5,116 bases of DNA, from positions 1-5,116 of the forward strand of contig JAIDQW010000036.1 of NCBI GenBank assembly GCA_029062075.1, in the 5' to 3' direction. Under the pieces are notes generated by a model. The model was given only the letters and a program-made list of their open reading frames with translations. It was not told where the DNA came from and searched no databases. Shown one piece after another: positions 1 to 5,116 of this stretch (within the stretch, counting starts at the first letter, position 1; the number at the start of each line of letters is the position of its first letter). The DNA comes from Paramuribaculum sp. (GTDB lineage: Bacteria > Bacteroidota > Bacteroidia > Bacteroidales > Muribaculaceae). The translations under genes and the position numbers were made by a program.

Positions 1-503
1 TTCCAGTATATGCGACCTATGGAATGACTGAGACAGCGTCTCATGTAGCACTAAGAAGAATAGGCGCGGACGATTACTACACAGCTTTACCCGGAATCGA
101 ATTTGATGTTGATAGCCGCTCCTGTCTTGTAATCAAATCAGAGGATGCTTCATATCATAGAATTGTTACCAATGACTGCGTTTCTTTGATTTCACCTAAC
201 CGTTTTCGATGGTTAGGAAGAGTGGATAATGTAATTAATACCGGTGGAATAAAAGTCTATCCTGAGGCCATAGAAAAGAAATTGTATGCTCTTATGGGAA
301 ATAGGGCATTCTATATAAGTTCGCGTCCTTCTGAAAAGTGGGGGAGCGAAATAATTCTGTTCGTTGAAGGCACGGATTTTGACAAAGAAGAATTTAGAGC
401 TAAAGAATCGGAAATTTTAGACCAAAAACTTATCCCTAAGGATATAATCACAGTTGAAAAATTTGAAAGAACCGAGTCGGGCAAAATCATCCGTAGAAAA
501 TAA
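1..503 (+). CDS. menE: O-succinylbenzoate--CoA ligase (MenE-like), 3' part only
   Basis: This is the C-terminal part (166 visible residues) of an AMP-forming acyl-CoA synthetase; the reading frame is already open at base 3, so the start lies outside the window. Visible motifs, in order, are YGMTET (adenylate-binding A5 motif, bases 18-35), a TND in place of the usual TGD (A7), GRVDNVINTGGIKVYPEAIE (A8 hinge and C-terminal domain) and ESGKIIRR close to the stop, whose lysine is the conserved A10 catalytic lysine. The phrase YGMTETASHVALR and the short C-terminal domain fit MenE, the cytoplasmic enzyme that joins CoA to o-succinylbenzoate in menaquinone synthesis. A different small acyl-CoA ligase cannot be excluded because the substrate-binding N-terminal domain is missing. 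The gene converges on the ABC ATPase gene with a single base between the stops. Confidence 0.85.
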   Translation, partial: PVYATYGMTETASHVALRRIGADDYYTALPGIEFDVDSRSCLVIKSEDASYHRIVTNDCVSLISPNRFRWLGRVDNVINTGGIKVYPEAIEKKLYALMGNRAFYISSRPSEKWGSEIILFVEGTDFDKEEFRAKESEILDQKLIPKDIITVEKFERTESGKIIRRK

Positions 504-540
504 ATCAGCAACAGTCACAATGAATCAGGTGACTTGCTGA
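497..540 (-). terminator. Intrinsic terminator of the metal-transporter operon, inside the ATPase gene end
   Basis: Read on the minus strand, TCAGCAAGTCAC (540-529) pairs with GTGAC + TTGCTGA (518-505), interrupted by a two-base TG bulge, around a 10-base loop (528-519). The 12 base pairs are half G/C. The stem is followed directly by TTTATTTT (504-497), seven T in eight. The stem encodes the last 11 residues and the stop of the ATPase, and the U-tract is the antisense of the last menE codons. On the plus strand no T-run follows the stem, so it should work as a terminator only for the leftward operon. The structure was found by eye; no folding energy was calculated. Confidence 0.65.
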
Positions 541-1182
541 ATGACATTGAGTGATGGAATGATCTACTATAAGATGTCTGTTTGCCATTTCAGCAAATTT
601 TGTCATTTCATGGCTTACTAACAGTACTGTTGTGTCTTTAGCTAAGCCGCTTATAATATTATATATCTTATCTTCGAATTTTTTGTCAATATAGCTTAGA
701 GGTTCGTCAAGCACAAGCACATCATGCGGAGCAATAATTGCTCTTCCCAAAAGGGTTCTCTGCAATTGTCCACCACTGAGAGCTCCAATAGGCGAATTGG
801 CTTTATTCTCAAGTTCTACTACTTTTAGAATGCGGTCGGTTTCTTCATTTAGCACATTTTTGTTGATATTGCGCACTCCCATAAGACCCGATGATATCAC
901 CTGACGCACTGTAATGGGAAACTTTGGGTCTATTCTGTTTTTCTGAGGAAGATAACCGATGGATAATCTTTCAACTTCCTTACCATTAGTAAAATAGCTA
1001 ATACTTCCTGATGATGGTTTAAGTAACTTTAATATTATTCTTAATAAGGTTGTTTTGCCTCCGCCATTAGGGCCGGTTATAGCAAGAAAATCACCTTTGT
1101 TTATACTAAGATTAATATCACTGAGAATAACTTTATTCTCACGTATCATCTCCACTTCAGATAAAGATATGATATTGTCCAT
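505..1182 (-). CDS. znuC: Metal (Zn/Mn) ABC transporter ATP-binding protein, ZnuC-type
   Basis: This 225-residue ABC ATPase would drive metal import from the cytoplasmic face of the inner membrane. All nucleotide-binding motifs are present: Walker A GPNGGGKTT (residues 37-45, Lys43), Q-loop YLPQ (Gln80), signature LSGGQ (135-139), Walker B VLVLDE (155-160, catalytic Glu160), D-loop SYID (163-166) and switch histidine His191 in VSHEM. The assignment to the zinc/manganese family rests on overall similarity and on the upstream TroA/ZnuA-type lipoprotein gene. Its ATG shares one base with that gene's TGA (TGATG), so translation is probably coupled. The last residues are unusually rich in Cys and His (His203, His208, Cys213, His214, His218, His221, Cys222, Cys224, Cys225). 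The 3' end doubles as a terminator hairpin. No permease gene is adjacent. Whether the metal is zinc or manganese cannot be read from the ATPase. Confidence 0.88.
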   Translation of the reverse strand: MDNIISLSEVEMIRENKVILSDINLSINKGDFLAITGPNGGGKTTLLRIILKLLKPSSGSISYFTNGKEVERLSIGYLPQKNRIDPKFPITVRQVISSGLMGVRNINKNVLNEETDRILKVVELENKANSPIGALSGGQLQRTLLGRAIIAPHDVLVLDEPLSYIDKKFEDKIYNIISGLAKDTTVLLVSHEMTKFAEMANRHLIVDHSITQCHSASHLIHCDCC

Positions 1183-2072
1183 CAGTTGATTGAATCAGTA
1201 AGGCTATCGGTTATTTTTTCTATTTCACCCAACCAGTCATAGGCAAGCGGTTGGATAACAATTTTCTTGGCTCCGGATTGTTTTACAACAGCTTCGCTCT
1301 TAGCTCCATCCATTTCGGGCTGTACAAAAAAGACTAAGGGATTATATGCAGCAGCCATTTCCATCTTCTTTTGCAAACCTTTTGGGGTAGCTTCTTTATT
1401 CTCCATCCCGATTGCTATCTGATTGATACCATAGTCACGTGCAAAATAGCTTAACGAAGGATGCCACACAATCACAGATTTTCCCTTAATAGGTAAAAGA
1501 CGTCGTGTAAATTCATTATCCAGTGAATCAAGTTTTAGTGTCAATAGTTCATAACGTTTTGAATAATAATCAATATTAACGCTGTCTATATCAACTAAAG
1601 CTTGATACATATTTGATGCTATAATCTTGGCGTTTTTTATCGATGTCCAAGTATGAGGATCAATACCATCATTTTCATGGGCATGATTGTGGGCATGGTC
1701 ATGAGTACCATAAATTAAATCTATACCGGTTGATGTATCAATCACTTTGATTTCCGGATTTGACTCCGCAATTCTTTCAATAATGCTATTTTCCCAAGGC
1801 AGATGACCCATTTGCATATATAGAGAGGATTCAGATGCATTCTTGAGGGTGGACATCGGAGGATCGAAGTTTTCCGGGTTCGCATCTCCCGGTAGAAGAC
1901 TTATGACATTTAATTTATCTCCACTTATTTGCTCAAGAATCCATTTTTGAGGTTCGATGCTTACACTTACAGTTTTTTTGCCATTTTCATTTACTGCATT
2001 AGCTCGCTTTTGGGTGCAACCCGCAGATAGCAGAACAACAGTAGAAATTATTGCAATATTAATCTTGTTCAT
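1182..2072 (-). CDS. znuA: Zinc/manganese ABC transporter substrate-binding lipoprotein, TroA/ZnuA family
   Basis: This 296-residue cluster 9 metal-binding protein captures divalent metal outside the inner membrane and passes it to an ABC importer. The N-terminus is a lipoprotein signal: Lys3, a hydrophobic stretch and the lipobox LSAGC with Cys19 as the lipidated residue. The probable metal ligands are His140 in DPHTW, His204 in VWHPSLSYF and Asp279 in YDWLGE. The first family histidine (as in DPHxYEP) appears replaced, since the sequence reads NPENFDPP with Glu67 at that place. Residues 124-132 form a histidine-rich loop (HDHAHNHAH, five His) just before DPHTW. Such loops are typical of zinc-binding members and favour zinc over manganese. 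The start overlaps the end of the VanZ-GNAT gene by 14 bases, no promoter consensus is visible directly upstream, and the stop shares a base with the ATPase start, so the gene is probably co-transcribed with both. Confidence 0.87.
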   Translation of the reverse strand: MNKINIAIISTVVLLSAGCTQKRANAVNENGKKTVSVSIEPQKWILEQISGDKLNVISLLPGDANPENFDPPMSTLKNASESSLYMQMGHLPWENSIIERIAESNPEIKVIDTSTGIDLIYGTHDHAHNHAHENDGIDPHTWTSIKNAKIIASNMYQALVDIDSVNIDYYSKRYELLTLKLDSLDNEFTRRLLPIKGKSVIVWHPSLSYFARDYGINQIAIGMENKEATPKGLQKKMEMAAAYNPLVFFVQPEMDGAKSEAVVKQSGAKKIVIQPLAYDWLGEIEKITDSLTDSIN

Positions 2073-2997
2073 AAACAGTTCTGTGAAGTTCTGAAGATAT
2101 TTCTTCCGGATTCAGAGTTTTAGAGGAGCTCAGCAAAATCAGAGGTACAGACGGTAAACCTTTCTTATAGGGTGGTTGAATATAGTTGAAATCACTGAAA
2201 GCATAGAAGCCAAGTCTTTTGTAAAACTTTATTCGTCTTTTTGCATCCTCTCCAAGCGACTCTGGTTCTGCTTCAAGAACAACCGGTTTGGCATAATCAT
2301 CACAGAAACGCTTAAGAGCTTTGGCACCAATACCTCTGTTTCTTAAAGCCGGGTCTATTACAAAGTGTTCAATATACACAGAATTTTTCAGATCCCATGA
2401 GGTGATAAATCCTACTGGAGCACCATCAAGTATCACCATAGTCATATTCATGGGGCTGTTTTCACTCCTTGACCGGGATATGATATCATTCCAATCTCTC
2501 CTTTCAGCTTCCGGAAAAGACTTGATATAAATATTCTTAAGCCTATCAATTCTGGAATAATCTTCAGAGTCACATTTTTTACATTCAGTCAAAGATCTCC
2601 GGAAATAATTTTTATCAACGATAAAAAACAATAATGAAGCACAAACCGCACCCAATGAGTCAGCAATAACATCTCCCGGCTCAGAGCTTCTCCCCATACA
2701 CATTGCTTCTTGAAGATACTCAACAGAAGCCCCAAGCGCAATAGATATGCCGGCAGCAAATAAAGCGCATAAATATGGTTTTCTCTTCTTCTCTGCGCGC
2801 ATCATATCTATGAATAAAGCACCGGAAAATGCACCAAACATTATGAAGTGAGCCACTTTATCTGCACCGGGAAAAAGTTGAAAGTCACTATCCGGCAAAG
2901 GTTTCGGCACAAGTGTCAACCAGCAGATGGCAAGTAGAATCACCAGTGAAAAGATATATGGAGGAGAAACTAGTAATATTGATGTTATTGTTTTCAT
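2059..2997 (-). CDS. VanZ-like membrane domain fused to a GNAT acetyltransferase
   Basis: The predicted 312-residue product has two parts. Residues about 1-130 are VanZ-like: a hydrophobic segment (about 10-31), DKVAHF (46-51), further membrane segments (about 52-64, 78-94 and 111-128), EYLQ (93-96) and PGDVIADSLGA, the usual VanZ pattern of charged residues at helix ends. Residues about 145-290 are a GNAT domain: SFPEAERRDW (from about 160), the acetyl-CoA-binding loop RNRGIGAK (219-226) and YKRLGF (259-264). A CKKC pair (139-142) sits at the junction. VanZ proteins are known mainly from low-level teicoplanin resistance with unclear biochemistry; the GNAT would transfer acetyl from acetyl-CoA to an unknown cytoplasmic substrate. 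I chose the ATG at 2997, just before the first membrane segment and directly after a promoter -7 box; an in-frame ATG at 3057 would add 20 residues. The reading frame is continuous through the junction with no internal start near it, so this is a real fusion. It overlaps the lipoprotein gene by 14 bases. Confidence 0.8.
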   Translation of the reverse strand: MKTITSILLVSPPYIFSLVILLAICWLTLVPKPLPDSDFQLFPGADKVAHFIMFGAFSGALFIDMMRAEKKRKPYLCALFAAGISIALGASVEYLQEAMCMGRSSEPGDVIADSLGAVCASLLFFIVDKNYFRRSLTECKKCDSEDYSRIDRLKNIYIKSFPEAERRDWNDIISRSRSENSPMNMTMVILDGAPVGFITSWDLKNSVYIEHFVIDPALRNRGIGAKALKRFCDDYAKPVVLEAEPESLGEDAKRRIKFYKRLGFYAFSDFNYIQPPYKKGLPSVPLILLSSSKTLNPEEISSELHRTVYEQD

Positions 2998-3003
2998 TTC
3001 ACG

Positions 3004-3011
3004 CAAAAGTA
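3004..3011 (-). promoter_or_regulatory. Bacteroidetes-type -7 box for the leftward operon
   Basis: The minus strand reads TACTTTTG here, an exact match to the Bacteroidetes sigma-factor -7 consensus TAnnTTTG, followed by C. A TTTG lies upstream at 3039-3036, but 24 bases separate it from the box, longer than the roughly 19-21 expected for a -33 element, so that half is weak. Transcription would begin around 2997-3000, at or a few bases before the ATG at 2997, which implies an almost leaderless mRNA and argues against translation from the ATG at 3057. Confidence 0.5.
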
Positions 3012-3107
3012 AGAAAAAATTCAATGAGGTAACTCCAAATGCACCAAAACGGTTCATTCAATAAGGCTTTTTACTCATATTAGCACTGATAAATAATAAA
3101 AAAGGAG

Positions 3108-3115
3108 TAACTTTG
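3108..3115 (+). promoter_or_regulatory. Bacteroidetes-type -7 box for the hydrolase/Mur-ligase operon
   Basis: TAACTTTG matches the Bacteroidetes -7 consensus TAnnTTTG exactly and is followed by CA. Transcription should start near 3119-3122, giving a 12-15 base leader before the ATG at 3134 that is almost entirely A and T and has no Shine-Dalgarno sequence, as is usual in this phylum. No convincing TTTG -33 element is visible at the expected distance; TTAG at 3080-3083 is the closest and its spacing is too long. Confidence 0.6.
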
Positions 3116-3133
3116 CATAATTAATAAGAAAAA

Positions 3134-3901
3134 ATGAGCGCAGAGTCTATAGAAGTTTGCGGAACTAAAATAGTTTATGATGTAACAGGCTGTGGTAAAC
3201 CGCTGATTCTTATGCATGGATGGGGCTGTAACTCTTCCACTGTAGCAAGTATTGCAGCAGTTGCATCAAAAACACATACGGTTTATAATCTGGACCTCCC
3301 TGGTCACGGAAGTAGTCCCGAGCCCAAAGATGTGTGGGGGGTAGAGGAGTACACTGCAGCCGTGGAAGAGTTCGTTTCTCGGTTAGGACTTGAAAAGCCG
3401 AGTTTAATTGGTCACTCTTATGGCGGAAGAATTGGAATCCTTTATGCCAGCAGAAATAAGGTTGATAAGCTTGTTCTTGTTGATGCAGCCGGAGTTAAGC
3501 CTCGTCGCTCTATTAAATATTACTATAAGGTCTATACATTCAAGCTTCTAAAGACTGTTCTGAACTTTTGCCTTGGTAAGGAAAAGGCTAAGCCGGTCAT
3601 TGATAAAGCCAGATCCAAAAGAGGTAGTGCCGATTATGCAGCAGCGAGTCCTATGATGAAGCAAATACTGAGTAAAAGCGTCGACCAGGATTTGCGTAAG
3701 TTTATGCCCGATATATCAGCACCAACCCTCTTGATATGGGGGGAAGCGGATACCGCAACTCCTATGCGCGATGCGCGTATAATGGATCGTCTTATTCCAA
3801 ATTCAGGATTAGTCTCTTTTGCTGGTTGCGGTCACTATAGTTTTCTGGATAATCCGATGGGATTTTCTTCAGTTTTACAGAGTTTCTTGAAATCAAACTA
3901 A
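3134..3901 (+). CDS. Alpha/beta-hydrolase fold protein
   Basis: This is a complete 255-residue serine hydrolase of the alpha/beta-fold superfamily, with no signal peptide, so probably cytoplasmic. The oxyanion-hole motif HGWG is at residues 28-31, the DLPGHGSS turn at 54-61, the nucleophile elbow GHSYGG at 93-98 (Ser95), the acid in WGEADTATP (Asp206) and the catalytic histidine in GCGHYSF (His234), giving an intact Ser-Asp-His triad. Residues about 124-185 between the elbow and the acid form a lysine/arginine- and tyrosine-rich cap (for example SIKYYYKVYTFKLLK), which may approach membrane or an anionic substrate. The motifs do not identify the substrate: esterase, thioesterase, amidase or peptidase are all possible. 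A promoter box lies 19 bases upstream of the start, and the membrane-bound Mur-ligase-like gene begins 11 bases after the stop, so the two are probably co-transcribed and may act on the same compound. Confidence 0.88.
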   Translation: MSAESIEVCGTKIVYDVTGCGKPLILMHGWGCNSSTVASIAAVASKTHTVYNLDLPGHGSSPEPKDVWGVEEYTAAVEEFVSRLGLEKPSLIGHSYGGRIGILYASRNKVDKLVLVDAAGVKPRRSIKYYYKVYTFKLLKTVLNFCLGKEKAKPVIDKARSKRGSADYAAASPMMKQILSKSVDQDLRKFMPDISAPTLLIWGEADTATPMRDARIMDRLIPNSGLVSFAGCGHYSFLDNPMGFSSVLQSFLKSN

Positions 3902-3912
3902 TTGAAAAGGAT

Positions 3913-5116
3913 ATGTTATTGTTCATAGTATTCCTGCTGATATTTATCATCACTTTGACCAACCTTGTGTACGAGTTTAAGCGTGATCTTATGATGATGC
4001 AGCAGAATTCGTACCGAATTGAAAGATATAACAGGTGGCTTAAAACATCTGGCGACTCAACCTCTTGGGTGCGTTTGACAGGAATGTGTGTTTTTCTACT
4101 TAGCTTGGTCGGTTTTTCTAATGGCACATGGTCAATGGCTATCTTGGCAGCTTGGGCGGGTGGAAGTGTTATATATCTTCAGAGCCGTAAGTACAAGAAG
4201 CCGCTTGTGTGGACTCCTCGCAGTAAAAGAATATACTCTGTATGCGCAATACTGATTATTATTGTAATAGGAGTCGCTACGATAATTTTTGGAAAAGATG
4301 AAATAAGCCGTCTTTTTGCGGCAACAGTAGCCTCAGTGGGTTGCTATTGTGCGAGTCATATTATAATTATTTCAGCTGTCTGGCTTCTGGAACCGGTTGA
4401 AAAGAGAATTAACAGGGGATATTATCGCGATGCTGAAAATATTCTTCGTTCTATGCCTCAGCTTAAAATAATTGGTATTACCGGTAGTTATGGAAAAACA
4501 AGCACTAAACACTATCTTCACCGCATATTGAGTGAGGCTTTTCAAACTACAATGACCCCCGGCAGTTATAATACCACTCTCGGTGTAATACGCACTGTGA
4601 GAGAGTATTTGAAACCTTATGATCAGGTGTTTATCGTTGAAATGGGGGCTAAGCAGATTGGAGATATAAAAGAGATTTGTGAGCTGGTTCATCCTACTAT
4701 CGGCATTGTAACTGCTGTAGGAGAACAGCACCTTGAATCATTTAAGAGTATAGAGAATGTTCAGCGCACTAAGTTTGAACTGATAGATTCACTTCCCTCA
4801 GACGGACTTGCAGTGATAAATAATGACTTCCCTAAAATTGCAGAAAGCGAAGTTTCCAATTGTAAATGTATAAGATATGCAGTGTCAAACACTGATGGTG
4901 TACAATGGGTAGCAAAAGATATAGAATATTCTGAGAGAGGAACCTCCTTTACAGCCGTAGGACCGGATACAGAGATTAGATTGACAACAAAACTTATTGG
5001 CGATTGCAATATTTCAAACATTCTTGCTTGTGTTGCTGTAGCTGTAAATCTTGGTGTGCCGGCTGATAAAATCAAATATGCTGTAAGTCGTATAGAGCAA
5101 GTTGAACACAGGCTTA
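3913..5116 (+). CDS. Membrane-anchored MurF-like Mur ligase, 5' part (runs off the window)
   Basis: The frame is open from the ATG at 3913 to the window end (401 residues seen, no stop). Residues about 1-160 are membrane: hydrophobic segments near 1-19, 53-68, 72-89, 108-127 and 134-159, with a basic, Met/Gln-rich stretch between the first two. From about 183 a Mur ligase central domain begins: ATP-binding loop GITGSYGKTST (188-198, Lys195), PGSYNTTLGV (217-225), VEMGA (242-246, Glu243), VGEQHLESF (His273) and QRTKFEL, whose Lys287 is at the place of the carbamylated lysine. The G-x-H-N motif reads GDCN (363-366). The C-terminal domain starts near VEHRL at the edge. Mur ligases join an amino acid or peptide to a carboxylate using ATP; MurF adds D-Ala-D-Ala. 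Canonical MurF has a UDP-MurNAc-binding N-terminal domain, absent here, so this is a paralogue of unknown substrate. AAAAGG (3905-3910) is only two bases from the ATG; a TTG at 3919 is a possible alternative start. Confidence 0.82.
   Translation, partial: MLLFIVFLLIFIITLTNLVYEFKRDLMMMQQNSYRIERYNRWLKTSGDSTSWVRLTGMCVFLLSLVGFSNGTWSMAILAAWAGGSVIYLQSRKYKKPLVWTPRSKRIYSVCAILIIIVIGVATIIFGKDEISRLFAATVASVGCYCASHIIIISAVWLLEPVEKRINRGYYRDAENILRSMPQLKIIGITGSYGKTSTKHYLHRILSEAFQTTMTPGSYNTTLGVIRTVREYLKPYDQVFIVEMGAKQIGDIKEICELVHPTIGIVTAVGEQHLESFKSIENVQRTKFELIDSLPSDGLAVINNDFPKIAESEVSNCKCIRYAVSNTDGVQWVAKDIEYSERGTSFTAVGPDTEIRLTTKLIGDCNISNILACVAVAVNLGVPADKIKYAVSRIEQVEHRL

Noticed and set aside
311..511. Minus-strand open frame (66 codons) across the menE end
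   Set aside because: It is antisense to conserved MenE C-terminal motifs, and its product shows no recognisable domain.
2073..2130. A separate promoter or Zur-like operator just before the lipoprotein gene
   Set aside because: No TAnnTTTG box and no convincing palindrome is present; the 14-base overlap with the preceding gene favours co-transcription.
2321..2530. Plus-strand open frame inside the GNAT part of the fusion gene
   Set aside because: It is a shadow of the GNAT coding sequence with no promoter box or recognisable protein features.
2059..2997. The VanZ-GNAT frame as a pseudogene or misassembled pair of genes
   Set aside because: Both domains retain their key motifs, the frame is uninterrupted, and no start codon lies near the start of the GNAT domain, so a genuine fusion is simpler.
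3792..4127. Minus-strand open frame across the hydrolase/Mur-ligase junction
   Set aside because: It is antisense to the catalytic-His region of the hydrolase and the first membrane segments of the ligase; low-complexity composition, no motifs.
4372..5075. Two minus-strand open frames (4372-4731 and 4761-5075)
   Set aside because: Both are antisense to clear Mur ligase motifs on the plus strand (P-loop, VEMGA, QRTK), and neither product resembles a known protein.
3913..5116. Naming the ligase as housekeeping murF
   Set aside because: The N-terminal UDP-sugar-binding domain is absent and replaced by membrane segments, so the symbol would overstate what is seen.

Overview
The window looks like a chromosomal segment from a member of the Bacteroidales (Bacteroidota). 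The main evidence is two sites matching the Bacteroidetes -7 promoter consensus TAnnTTTG, both followed by C. Supporting signs are A/T-only leaders without clear Shine-Dalgarno sites, and protein styles typical of the group (a MenE with TND in place of TGD, a VanZ-like protein, a TroA-type metal lipoprotein). Genus cannot be fixed from the sequence alone. Coding density is very high and there are no RNA genes, insertion sequences or CRISPR repeats.

Layout. Positions 1-503 (+) hold the 3' end of a menE-like acyl-CoA ligase gene (menaquinone synthesis). It converges, with one base between the stop codons, on a minus-strand cluster that runs from about 2997 down to 505. In transcription order this cluster encodes a VanZ-like/GNAT acetyltransferase fusion, a TroA/ZnuA-type zinc- or manganese-binding lipoprotein, and a ZnuC-type ABC ATPase. 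The three genes overlap by 14 and 1 bases, so they are very likely one transcript. An apparent intrinsic terminator is built into the last codons of the ATPase gene, with its U-tract lying over the menE stop. No ABC permease gene is in the cluster.

Positions 2998-3133 are a divergent promoter region. Rightward from it run an alpha/beta-hydrolase gene (3134-3901) and, 11 bases later, a MurF-like Mur ligase gene that is open to the window edge (3913 to beyond 5116). The ligase has a predicted multi-pass membrane domain where canonical MurF has its UDP-sugar-binding domain, so it is probably not the housekeeping MurF.

How the genes work together. The lipoprotein and ATPase are the capture and motor parts of a metal importer whose membrane channel must be encoded elsewhere. 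The hydrolase and membrane-tethered Mur ligase look like a two-gene unit acting on an unknown amino-acid or peptide conjugate at the cytoplasmic membrane, perhaps linked to peptidoglycan. This pair, and the VanZ-GNAT fusion divergent from it, are the least explained parts of the window.
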